Assembly: GCA_024343425.1 (NCBI GenBank)
Contig: BRLC01000002.1
Location: 186,001-250,000, forward strand
Length of the DNA stretch: 64,000 bases
Reading direction: 5' to 3'
Source of the DNA: Rhizobiaceae bacterium MnEN-MB40S
GTDB taxonomy: Bacteria > Pseudomonadota > Alphaproteobacteria > Rhizobiales > Rhizobiaceae
A program made the translations under genes and the position numbers. Below the pieces are notes generated by a model. The model searched no databases. It was given only the letters and a program-made list of their open reading frames with translations, and was not told where the DNA came from. How positions within the stretch are numbered: position 1 is the first letter of the stretch; each line of letters starts with the position of its first letter. Below are positions 43,284 to 51,101 of the stretch, piece by piece.

Positions 43284-43882
43284 CGCCTTTCACCGCAATT
43301 ACTTCCGCTGCTGTCAGGCTTCCGCTCTCGAATGTCGATACGGACCAGTTGCTGCCTGCGCGCTTCATGAGCCAGCCGCGCTCAGAAGGCTATGGCGACT
43401 TCCTGCTCCACGATCTTTCGCGCGATGATGACGGCGACCTGCGTCCGGACTTCGCGCTGAACGCCCCTGAGGCCAAAGGGGCACAGGTGCTGGTGGCGCG
43501 CCGGAATTTCGGCGGCGGGTCGTCGCGCGAGGGCGCCGTCTACGCGCTCGTCGATCATGGTTTTCGATGCGTGATCGCACCGAGCTTTGGCGACATCTTT
43601 TCAAATAACGCCGCCAATAACGGACTGTTGACCGCCCAGGCCGCCGAGGACGATGTGGAGTTTCTGCTGACGACGGAGGGAGACGTCTCCGTCGATCTCC
43701 GCGACTGCACGATCCATGCGGCGGGCCGGCGCATCGCCTTCGACATCAACCCGGTGAAACGCGAAAAACTTCTCAATGGCTGGGAGGATGTCGACCTGAC
43801 GCTCTCTCGCAAGGCCAAGATCGACGCATTTTCCGACCGGGACAGGCACAGGCGGCCCTGGCTCGTTCCCACGCAGCGGTAG
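43280..43882 (+). CDS. LeuD-type aconitase-family hydro-lyase, small subunit
   Basis: The ATG at 43280 overlaps the large-subunit stop and gives 200 residues; the frame extends further upstream but only as read-through of the large-subunit gene. Swivel-domain signatures are NVDTDQLLPARF, VLVARRNFGGGSSREGAVYAL and SFGDIFSNNAANNGLL, as in LeuD. With the preceding gene it forms a hydro-lyase heterodimer. It is convergent with gntR3, with a 3-bp gap. Confidence 0.88.
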   Translation: MTPFTAITSAAVRLPLSNVDTDQLLPARFMSQPRSEGYGDFLLHDLSRDDDGDLRPDFALNAPEAKGAQVLVARRNFGGGSSREGAVYALVDHGFRCVIAPSFGDIFSNNAANNGLLTAQAAEDDVEFLLTTEGDVSVDLRDCTIHAAGRRIAFDINPVKREKLLNGWEDVDLTLSRKAKIDAFSDRDRHRRPWLVPTQR

Positions 43883-43885
43883 TGC

Positions 43886-44719
43886 TCAGCTGTCCCGTCT
43901 GTTGCCCTGGATGACGGTCAGATCCCGATCCATTGTCGACCATTGCTCGCCCCCCGTCTTTTCACGCTCCATCGTCATTCGGTACTGGTAGCGATCCGGG
44001 CGATAAAGTGAACGCAGGTACTCGACCGGCGCGCCGTCGCGCCCATAGACGGTTCGCGTGAGGGCAAGGAGCGGCGAGCCGACCGGCAGATCAAGCGCCG
44101 CGCCGACCTGTGGATCGGCGAGCGCCGCGCTGAAACTCTGTCGCGCGCTGCCGATCTTCACGCCGTTCTTTTCCAGCAATCGCATGAGGGACGTCACGGC
44201 AAGATCCGCCTCGTCAAACGCCTTGCCGATATCGCCGGGTATGTAGCTGGTCAGATAGGAAAAGGGAGCGCCCTTGCTGCTGCGAACGCGGACCGCCCGC
44301 TGCACCACGTCGTTTGGTCCGACCTGCAGCTCGGACTGGACATCGGGGCTCGGCATGACGAAACCGAATTCCAGGACCCTGACTTCCGTGCTCTCGCCGA
44401 TCTCGTTCAGCGTTTCGATGAGATCGTCTATGTCAGCGGAAATGGGTCCGGGAATGTTCTGCGGAATGATGCGCGTTCCGGCGCCGCGACGGCGCTGAAC
44501 AAGGCCTTGCGAAACCAGTTCACGAATGGCGCGCGACACCGTGATGCGCGAGACGTCGAACTCCCGGCTGAGATCCTGCTCGCTCGGCAGGTTCCCGCTC
44601 GGCCCGTAATAGCCTTGCTCGATCCGCTCTCTGAGCACCAGCTGGATTTGGTGATAGAGAGGCGTCGGGATCTCGTGCAGGGAATGTCTGGCGGTGGCGT
44701 CCGCCGGATGATCTACCAT
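43886..44719 (-). CDS. GntR-family regulator, HutC/UTRA type (GntR3)
   Basis: The product is 277 residues. DNA-binding part: PLYHQIQLVLRERIEQGYYGPSGNLPSEQDLSREFDVSRITVSRAIREL; effector part ends LLALTRTVYGRDGAPVEYLRSLYRPDRYQYRM. It is a paralogue of GntR1 and GntR2. It is the last gene of the seven-gene operon that begins with the ADC-family gene at 49741, following amidohydrolase A3 by 16 bp, so it is probably made together with the genes it regulates. Confidence 0.9.
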   Translation of the reverse strand: MVDHPADATARHSLHEIPTPLYHQIQLVLRERIEQGYYGPSGNLPSEQDLSREFDVSRITVSRAIRELVSQGLVQRRRGAGTRIIPQNIPGPISADIDDLIETLNEIGESTEVRVLEFGFVMPSPDVQSELQVGPNDVVQRAVRVRSSKGAPFSYLTSYIPGDIGKAFDEADLAVTSLMRLLEKNGVKIGSARQSFSAALADPQVGAALDLPVGSPLLALTRTVYGRDGAPVEYLRSLYRPDRYQYRMTMEREKTGGEQWSTMDRDLTVIQGNRRDS

Positions 44720-44735
44720 CGCGTCCTGTCGCTTT

Positions 44736-45587
44736 TCATGCTCCGGCCGGAACGTCGAGGTTCAGAATCCGCACCGCGTTGGCGCCCAAAAGGCCTTCCA
44801 TCGCTTCTTCCGAAATATCGAGCGCCCTGACTTCGCTGATCGACTGGCCAAGCTCCTGCACCGGCCAGTCGGTTCCCCACATTACTTTCTTGATTCCATC
44901 CTTGTTCGCAAGGGACGGCCGGGAAAGGTAGTCGACAAAATGCGGCGACCAGGAGGATGGCGGATGTGCGTCGGCGATGATGAAGACATTCTCGTAGGAC
45001 ATCGCCGCGCTCGTCATTTCGAAATCGAACGGAATGCCGATGTGCAGTCCGATGAGCTTGAGTTCGGGAAATTCGAACGCCGCGTCCTCGATCCATACCG
45101 GACGGCCGCACAGTTTGCCGCCGGAGCGCGGCGACTGCCGTCCGACCTGCAGCGTGATCGGAACATCCAGTTCGCAGCATTTGGCGTAGATCGGCCAGTA
45201 TGTGCGGTCGTTGATCGGCACGCCGAACCAGTGCGGATAAACGTGCACGCCCTTGAAGCCCAGTTCTTTTACCGCGTATTCGATGTAGCGCAGCGTATCC
45301 ATGCCGCCGAGCGGATTGATGCCGCACCAGCCGAAGAAGCGATCCGGATATTTCTGCAGGACGGGATAGACCTCGTCGACATGGGTCGCCAGCAACTCGC
45401 CGTGCACGCCGTTCTGAACCACGTTGGCGATAAGCCCCGCCATTGCCACGCCGTTTTCGTCCATCTTGGCGATGTAGCCTTCCGGATCGACCGGCAGCAT
45501 GCTGTCTCGATCGATGCCCAGAACATCGTACAGCTTCAATTCCTTGTGCGGCTTGAAATTTACGCTCACATCGATGATCGGGGCCAT
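44736..45587 (-). CDS. Amidohydrolase-fold protein (PF04909-like), paralogue A3, metal site degenerate
   Basis: The ATG at 45587 gives 283 residues. Barrel markers GFKGVHVYPHWFG, LIGLHIGIPFDFE and VMWGTDWP are present. The metal motif is replaced by IDVSVN (Ser8, Asn10) and the HxG His by Gln (ITLQVGR). It is closest to A1 at 13 kb (shared patterns VHVYPHW and YAKC.EL..PI.LQVG). It lies downstream of an Ssu/Tau-type ABC importer and upstream of gntR3 in one operon. Confidence 0.82.
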   Translation of the reverse strand: MAPIIDVSVNFKPHKELKLYDVLGIDRDSMLPVDPEGYIAKMDENGVAMAGLIANVVQNGVHGELLATHVDEVYPVLQKYPDRFFGWCGINPLGGMDTLRYIEYAVKELGFKGVHVYPHWFGVPINDRTYWPIYAKCCELDVPITLQVGRQSPRSGGKLCGRPVWIEDAAFEFPELKLIGLHIGIPFDFEMTSAAMSYENVFIIADAHPPSSWSPHFVDYLSRPSLANKDGIKKVMWGTDWPVQELGQSISEVRALDISEEAMEGLLGANAVRILNLDVPAGA

Positions 45588-45606
45588 GGTCGACTTTCCT
45601 CGCTTG

Positions 45607-46377
45607 CTATTTCCGGTTGGCGACCGACTCGTGCCAGGGCGTGACGAACCGGCGGAGGAACACCACCAGGAAGTACAGGACAAGGCCGAGAACGGTCAGG
45701 ATGAGAATGACGGCGAACATCGCCTTCACGTCGAAGGCGTTGAGCGTGGCGACGGCCATATAGCCGAGGCCCTGGCTGCCGCCGAGATATTCGCCGACAA
45801 TGGCGCCGATCGTGGCGAGCACGATGCCGACTTCCATGCCGGTGAGAATATACGGAAGGGCGTTTGGCAGTTCGACATTGCGGAACGTCGCCCAGGCGCC
45901 GGCGTTCAGGCACTTCATGACGTCGCGGTGACCCGGATCGACGGATTTGATGCCGAGGATCGTGTTGGTCATGATCGGGAAGAAGGCGATGACCGCGGCG
46001 AGAACGACCTTCGACGTCATGCCGAAACCGAACCAGACGATAAACAGCGGAATGAGCGCCACCTTCGGCATGACCTGCAGGCCCACGATCAGCGGATTGA
46101 GCGCCTGTTCGAGAACGCGCACCTTGCCGAACACGCCGCCGAAAAACACGCCAAGAATGACCGCAATCACGAAGCCGGCGACCGTCTCGAAGAGCGTCAC
46201 CCACATGTTCCAGTAGGTCTTTGGCTCACCGAGCAGAATGACCAGCGAATCCCACACTTCGCCCGGGGGCGGCAGAATGAAGGGGGAAACGTTGAACGCC
46301 ACCACATAGGCTTCCCACAGGACAACAAGACCCACGAGAACTCCAGGCGTGATCAGCCATTTCATTTTGCCGGTCAT
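45607..46377 (-). CDS. Ssu/Tau-type ABC importer permease
   Basis: The ATG at 46377 overlaps the ATPase stop (TGATG). The 256-residue permease has about six membrane segments and the ABC-2-coupling loop region EYLGGSQGLGYM typical of the nitrate/sulfonate/taurine/pyrimidine-precursor family. Encoded with an ATPase and a Tat-type binding protein. No SsuD or TauD oxygenase gene accompanies it, so sulfonates are not especially indicated. Confidence 0.9.
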   Translation of the reverse strand: MTGKMKWLITPGVLVGLVVLWEAYVVAFNVSPFILPPPGEVWDSLVILLGEPKTYWNMWVTLFETVAGFVIAVILGVFFGGVFGKVRVLEQALNPLIVGLQVMPKVALIPLFIVWFGFGMTSKVVLAAVIAFFPIMTNTILGIKSVDPGHRDVMKCLNAGAWATFRNVELPNALPYILTGMEVGIVLATIGAIVGEYLGGSQGLGYMAVATLNAFDVKAMFAVILILTVLGLVLYFLVVFLRRFVTPWHESVANRK

Positions 46378-47210
46378 CAAGATCCGCTCCCTTCGTCGGT
46401 GGTCTCGCCAAACGTGTCGAGACGCCGGCGCAGCTCCGTTTCGATTTCCTGGAATTCCGCCATCGACTGGACGTAGATGTCGCGCGGTCGCGCGATCGGT
46501 ATGTCGCGGATCGTGTCCATGCGCCCCGGACGCGGCGATAGAAGGAGCACGCGATCGGCGAGGAACACGGCTTCGCGGATGGAATGGGTGACCAGAATGA
46601 CGGTGCAGCCGCTGTCCATCCAGATCCGCTGCAATTCGCTGTTCATCTGATCGCGCGTCATCGCGTCAAGCGCGCCGAAGGGTTCGTCCATCAGCAGGAT
46701 CTTCGGCCGGCAACTCAAGGCGCGCGCTATGGCGGCGCGCTGCCGCATGCCGCCGGACAGTTCCCGCGGCCAGCGTTTCTCGAAACCGGTGATGCCGACC
46801 ATCTCACACAATTCGCGCGCTCTTTTCCTGCGCTCAGACTTGCCGACGCCCCTAAGCTTCAGCGGCAATGCGATGTTGTCCTCGATCGTCATCCACGGAA
46901 ACAGGTTTGCTTCCTGAAAGACCACGCCCAGTTCCGCCATCACCGCGTCGTTGCGCGAGGCGTTGCGCCACAGCGAATTTCCACCGACCTCAACCGAGCC
47001 GTTCGTCGGCTGCTGAAGGCCTGCGATGATGCGCAGCAGCGTTGTCTTGCCGCATCCGGACGGTCCCAAAAGCACCAGAAACTCACCGGCCGAAATCGTG
47101 AGATCTATTTCGGTCAGCGCCAGAACTTCCTGATCCTTCGTCCGGAACAGTTGTTCGATACCGGAAAGGACGATTCCGTCGCCCGTTGCCGACCCCGCTG
47201 CGTCAGACAT
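46377..47210 (-). CDS. Ssu/Tau-type ABC importer ATPase
   Basis: The start at 47210 gives 277 residues and overlaps the upstream hydrolase stop by 8 bp. Walker A is GPSGCGKTT, the Q-loop region is VVFQEANLFPWMTIEDN, the signature is LSGGMRQRAAIARAL and Walker B is ILLMDEPFGALD, all as in SsuB/TauB. It energises the permease encoded immediately downstream. Confidence 0.92.
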   Translation of the reverse strand: MSDAAGSATGDGIVLSGIEQLFRTKDQEVLALTEIDLTISAGEFLVLLGPSGCGKTTLLRIIAGLQQPTNGSVEVGGNSLWRNASRNDAVMAELGVVFQEANLFPWMTIEDNIALPLKLRGVGKSERRKRARELCEMVGITGFEKRWPRELSGGMRQRAAIARALSCRPKILLMDEPFGALDAMTRDQMNSELQRIWMDSGCTVILVTHSIREAVFLADRVLLLSPRPGRMDTIRDIPIARPRDIYVQSMAEFQEIETELRRRLDTFGETTDEGSGS

Positions 47211-47799
47211 GACTTCCATCCCGTCCAAACGCCTCTGCGGCTGATCGGAAATCGATAATTTCTGCAAATCCGAAACCCATGGTCCCTATTGAATTCTCAT
47301 GACGTTGTGTGTCGAAATCGGCGCAGGCGTCCTCGACCACGCGCACGTGATAATCTCTCTGACCGAGGTCACGTACCGTGCTCTCGACGCACATCGACGT
47401 TGTCACGCCTGCGACGACTATCTCGTTGGTTCCCCGCGCCCGAAGCATGGCTTCAAGGGGCGTGGCGTAGTGCGCGGAAAACCGCGCCTTGTCGATGATT
47501 GCATCTCCCGCGGCCGGCTCGACCAGTTGCGACAGCTCTGCATCGCCGCTGCCGCGTTTGAGCGCGCCAATCCTGGCCAGATTTGGCCGCAAGGCCGATA
47601 TGAGGCGGCCGCCGTCGGAATAATCAGGCTCGAACATCATGCGTGTCCACACCACCGGCGCGCCGGCCCTGCGCGCGAGCACCGCCAGTTCGTTACAGCG
47701 GCGCGCCGCGTCGCTCAAACCGGCGATGTCCCAGCCTTGCCGCGCCATCGATCCGTCAGGATCGCAAAAGGATTTCTGCAGATCGATGAGCAGCAGCAA
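47203..47799 (-). CDS. Isochorismatase-family cysteine hydrolase (Cys present)
   Basis: The product is 198 residues from a TTG at 47799 (no ATG is available; GGA lies 9 bases upstream). The catalytic triad is complete: Asp6 in LLIDLQKSF, Lys104 in IIDKARFSAH and Cys137 in TTSMCVESTVRDL. It should act as an amidase, for example on a carbamoyl or maleamate-like compound. It sits between the binding protein and ATPase genes of the Ssu-type importer, linking uptake to amide hydrolysis. Confidence 0.83.
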   Translation of the reverse strand: MLLLIDLQKSFCDPDGSMARQGWDIAGLSDAARRCNELAVLARRAGAPVVWTRMMFEPDYSDGGRLISALRPNLARIGALKRGSGDAELSQLVEPAAGDAIIDKARFSAHYATPLEAMLRARGTNEIVVAGVTTSMCVESTVRDLGQRDYHVRVVEDACADFDTQRHENSIGTMGFGFAEIIDFRSAAEAFGRDGSHV

Positions 47800-47816
47800 G
47801 GAGACAGTTCCAGCCG

Positions 47817-48839
47817 TCAGGAGAAGGCCATCGCGCGCGCCGCGTCGTCGTAGAAGTTCTTCTCGTCGAGCGGTTCGATCAGCTTTGCCTCGATCATGAG
47901 ATTATAGGCTGACTCCCACTTCTCAGGCGTTGAGAACAACCTGTCGTCATAGGGCGCCTGATAGTTGCCGATGCTGTTCTTCAGCGTCGAGAGGCCCTTG
48001 TCGGGGCGTTTGGCTTCGAAGATGTCGTATTTCTGGGACATCGACTCGATCACCGGCGCCAGGTCTTCGGTCTGCAGAAGGACGCCGAGACATTCGTGAA
48101 CGCCCGCGATGAACTTTGCGATGGTTTCCTTGTTGTCCTCGTACTGCGCCTTGGACGTCATGTAGACCTGTCCGGGGCAGAGCGCGACGTCATCGGTCGA
48201 CCAGGCGAAAACCGGCTGCTTGTCGACATTGAGCTGGAAGAGCGTGTCGTTGGTGGCGATGAAGGCTGCGATGCGGCCCTGCTTGACGAGTTCGAACGCA
48301 GCAGGCGCGTTGCCGACGACTTCACGGCTGACTTCGTCTTTCGGCACGCCGGTGGCGGCGAGCATCATGTCGAGGATATTCTCGACGGCGCCGCCGGCCG
48401 AAACGATGCCGATGGTCTTGCCGGCCATGTCTTCGGGCGTCTTGATCGGCGCGTCTTCGGCGCTGATCACGAAGAACAGGTCCTTCTGATAGATTTCGGC
48501 GACCGCCACAACGGACGGATCTTTCGCATAGGCCTTGATCAGGTCCGTGCCGCCGGTGCGCGACAGCAAGGCGTTGCTTGCGGTGACCTGCTGAACGGCC
48601 ATGGCCGATCCGCGACCGCCCTCGATGGTGACGTCGAGGCCGTGTTTCTTGAAGATGCCGCTTGTGTCGGCGTACATCGTTTCGGCAAAGCCGATCAAAT
48701 AGCCGAAGGGCGTCAGATAGGTCATTTTCGTCAGGTCCTGGGCGAACGCCTTGCCGGCGAAACCGGGAAGCAGCGACGCTGCGCCCAGCGCCTGGGCGCC
48801 TGCAAGGAAAGACCGACGGTTGATTTCGAATTTAGCCAT
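47817..48839 (-). CDS. Twin-arginine NMT1/SsuA-like periplasmic binding protein
   Basis: The product is 340 residues. The N-terminus carries a twin-arginine signal (INRRSFLAGAQALGAASLLPGFAGKAFA). The mature part, with GYLIGFAETMYADTSGIFKKHGLDVTIEGGRG and KTIGIVSAGGAVENILDM, is an NMT1/THI5- or SsuA-like type II binding fold. Ligands of this family include sulfonates, pyrimidines and aromatic acids. It follows the ADC-family gene by 14 bp. Confidence 0.9.
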   Translation of the reverse strand: MAKFEINRRSFLAGAQALGAASLLPGFAGKAFAQDLTKMTYLTPFGYLIGFAETMYADTSGIFKKHGLDVTIEGGRGSAMAVQQVTASNALLSRTGGTDLIKAYAKDPSVVAVAEIYQKDLFFVISAEDAPIKTPEDMAGKTIGIVSAGGAVENILDMMLAATGVPKDEVSREVVGNAPAAFELVKQGRIAAFIATNDTLFQLNVDKQPVFAWSTDDVALCPGQVYMTSKAQYEDNKETIAKFIAGVHECLGVLLQTEDLAPVIESMSQKYDIFEAKRPDKGLSTLKNSIGNYQAPYDDRLFSTPEKWESAYNLMIEAKLIEPLDEKNFYDDAARAMAFS

Positions 48840-48853
48840 GGTTCCTCTCTCTT

Positions 48854-49741
48854 CTATTGTGGTTTGGATGTGGCGTGGGTTGAATTCAGATCAGGCTTTT
48901 CGCCGGACGGCGACGATGCGTGATAATCGTAAATAAGGCGGGCGTTGCGCCCGGTCGTCCAGCCGCGCTCGTAGGCATAGCCGCCGGTCACCGTGACTTC
49001 CCCGAGTTCAGCCAGTTCCTCGTCCGGCGCCTTGCCGAAATGGAGGCTGCCTGCCCCTTCCCGGATATTGCGCGTCACGACATTGTCGAGCTGAAGTTCG
49101 AAAAGCTGCTCAAGGTCGTCCACATCCGGGCTGGGGCTTGCGACATAGCGATACAGGAAGGTGGAGCCGCCATGGCCCGGCAGCCGCTCAAGAGACTTCG
49201 GCTCCTCGTCGAACCGTATCGCCATCTCGACGATCGTATTGCCATAGCGTGACACCGTGCCGCCGAGAACGTAAGGTCCACCGGCGAAATGCGGATTGGC
49301 GCGTTGATGACGTGTCCGGTCAACCTCGGCCAGTCTCTTGCTCCAGCCGAATATCGGTCCCATGCCCATCGACCAGTCGCGATCGACCCACACGAGCGCG
49401 CTGTAGCGGCCCAGCCTGTCGCCAAATCGGCAATAAAAGCCGAGAACACATTCATTGTAGGACGACCGGGCCGGCGCTTTCCAGCCATTGTCCGGATCCT
49501 CCACGCTGACCTTCGCCATTTCGGCGATCATCACCCACCCCTCGCCGCTCTCCAGCGGCTCCAGGCCGGGCGGCAGCAGATTGGCGATCTTCTGCGGATC
49601 CGCCTTGAAGGATACGTGCAGGGAGTCGCAGCTGATGTGATGAGGAAGCGGTTCGACGAGCGCGCTGCGTCCCGTCATGGTCCGGGGCCAGGACTGGCCG
49701 CGCCAGGGTTTCATGCCTTTACCGTGGTCGGAAACGTTCAT
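48854..49741 (-). CDS. Acetoacetate decarboxylase family enzyme (paralogue 2)
   Basis: The ATG at 49741 gives 295 residues; a longer frame would run into the operator. The active-site motif is IFGWSKRLAEVD: Lys135 matches the Schiff-base Lys, but the adjacent Lys of the clostridial enzyme is Arg136 and the preceding Pro is Ser. This may change pKa and reaction (aldolase/dehydratase or decarboxylase). It is the first gene of the operon with the Ssu-type importer, a cysteine hydrolase, A3 and gntR3. The TATTGTTAT-type site lies 34 bp upstream. Confidence 0.82.
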   Translation of the reverse strand: MNVSDHGKGMKPWRGQSWPRTMTGRSALVEPLPHHISCDSLHVSFKADPQKIANLLPPGLEPLESGEGWVMIAEMAKVSVEDPDNGWKAPARSSYNECVLGFYCRFGDRLGRYSALVWVDRDWSMGMGPIFGWSKRLAEVDRTRHQRANPHFAGGPYVLGGTVSRYGNTIVEMAIRFDEEPKSLERLPGHGGSTFLYRYVASPSPDVDDLEQLFELQLDNVVTRNIREGAGSLHFGKAPDEELAELGEVTVTGGYAYERGWTTGRNARLIYDYHASSPSGEKPDLNSTHATSKPQ

Positions 49742-49774
49742 GGGCCGATAATCACACAGGCTGCTACAGGTCGC

Positions 49775-49798
49775 TATTGATATATAAACATAACAATA
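49775..49798. promoter_or_regulatory. Probable GntR operator upstream of the ADC2 operon
   Basis: The 24-bp stretch starts TATTGATATA and ends CATAACAATA; read on the other strand it opens with TATTGTTATG, identical to the start of the site at 23664. The outer TATTG and CAATA arms are complementary. Confidence 0.5.
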
Positions 49799-49914
49799 GG
49801 CATAATTTACCGCCTGCCGCAAGACCAATCGAGGCGAATTCCACCAATGTGTCTGGACAAATCGTCCAGACAGAGCGCATCAAGTTTTTTGGCTGAGGGT
49901 CTGGTCTGCTGATA

Positions 49915-51099
49915 TCAGGCGATGTGGCCGTAGATAGCCTGGCGCATGCTGGAGCGCATGACATCGCGCTGGGGCGGCGCCTGCATCATGAGCACGGCGC
50001 ACAGGTCCTCGGCGGGATCGATCCAGAAATAGCAGCCAGAAATACCGGCCCAGAAGAAGTCGCCGACAGATCCCGGCAGCACATTTCCACCGATCCGGTT
50101 GCGCAGTGCGAAACCGAGACCAAAGCCCTGCCCCATCTCCGGCGTGGGCGCCAGCGCGCCCAGATTTTCCAGGCACAGCCCGAATTTCACATCTCGCGGC
50201 AGGTGGTCGCTGGTCATCCATTCGAGCGTCTTGCGACCGATGATCCGTGTCCCGTCGAGTTCGCCGCCGGCAAGCAGCATCCGCGCGTAGCGCGAAATAT
50301 CGGCTGCGGAAGCAAAGAGGCCGTGCCCGCCGGACACCCAGCCGGCCTCGTAGAAATTTCTCGAACCGAACACCGGGATCTCGCCGGTCACCGGATCCGG
50401 CTGCGTTTGCGCGATCCGCTCGATCTTGTCTGGGGTCGGCCAGAAACCCATTGTTTCGAGCGACAGCGGGCCGGCGACGATCTCCTGCACGAGGTCGTCC
50501 AGGCTGCGATCCGCGATGAGCTCCAGCAGCCAGCCCAGAACGTCGGTGGACATGCCGTACTCGAACGTAGAGCCAGGCTGGTAGGCAAGCGGCAGTTCCG
50601 CGAGCTTGTCGAGGAGATCGCCTGAGGTCTGATCGAAATCCGACATGCCGAATTCACGGTATTCCTTGTGTATCAGCGCATCCGAAAACTGCCCGTAGGT
50701 CAGGCCGGATGTGTGACGCAGAAGGTCATGGACAAGCACCGGACGCTCCGCCGGCACGCGTTTGAGAACGCGGCCTGACGGCGTCTCGGTCTCGACGCCC
50801 ACCGACAGGTTCTCGAACTGGGGAAAATAGCGGGAAACCGGTTCTCCGAGACTGAGTTTGCCGCGCTCCACGAAATGCATTGCGATAATCGACGTGACCG
50901 TCTTGGTGATCGAGGCGATGCGAAAGATCGTGTCCTCGCGCATGGACGAAGCCTCGCCACGATCCCGGTAGCCGCCATGCCAGCCGTAATCCACGCCTTT
51001 CCACGTCACGATTGTCGAGGCGCCCGGTATTTCGCCGGATTCGATGGCTGCGGAAAGCAGATCTTCGAACCTCGGGAAAGCCGACGACAAGGGTTCCAT
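49915..51099 (-). CDS. Serine hydrolase of the class C beta-lactamase/esterase family
   Basis: The product is 394 residues from the ATG at 51099. The SxxK nucleophile motif is ASITKTVTSIIAMHF, the YxN-like motif is FEYGMSTDVLGW, and the C-terminal segment FFWAGISGCYFWIDPAEDL replaces the KTG-type strand, as in EstB-like esterases. No signal peptide is seen, so it is cytosolic: probably an esterase or lactonase/amidase rather than a resistance enzyme. It is the last gene of the A4/CoA-ligase operon, 2 bp after the ligase stop. Confidence 0.85.
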   Translation of the reverse strand: MEPLSSAFPRFEDLLSAAIESGEIPGASTIVTWKGVDYGWHGGYRDRGEASSMREDTIFRIASITKTVTSIIAMHFVERGKLSLGEPVSRYFPQFENLSVGVETETPSGRVLKRVPAERPVLVHDLLRHTSGLTYGQFSDALIHKEYREFGMSDFDQTSGDLLDKLAELPLAYQPGSTFEYGMSTDVLGWLLELIADRSLDDLVQEIVAGPLSLETMGFWPTPDKIERIAQTQPDPVTGEIPVFGSRNFYEAGWVSGGHGLFASAADISRYARMLLAGGELDGTRIIGRKTLEWMTSDHLPRDVKFGLCLENLGALAPTPEMGQGFGLGFALRNRIGGNVLPGSVGDFFWAGISGCYFWIDPAEDLCAVLMMQAPPQRDVMRSSMRQAIYGHIA

Positions 51100-51101
51100 T
51101 G

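Noticed and set aside
41877-43882. Leucine biosynthesis leuCD
   Set aside because: No leuA or leuB nearby and the operon holds catabolic-type reductases; cannot be excluded fully without the rest of the genome.
45607-48839. Sulfonate or taurine utilisation operon
   Set aside because: The importer type fits, but no SsuD, SsuE or TauD gene is present and the neighbours are amide- and decarboxylation-type enzymes.
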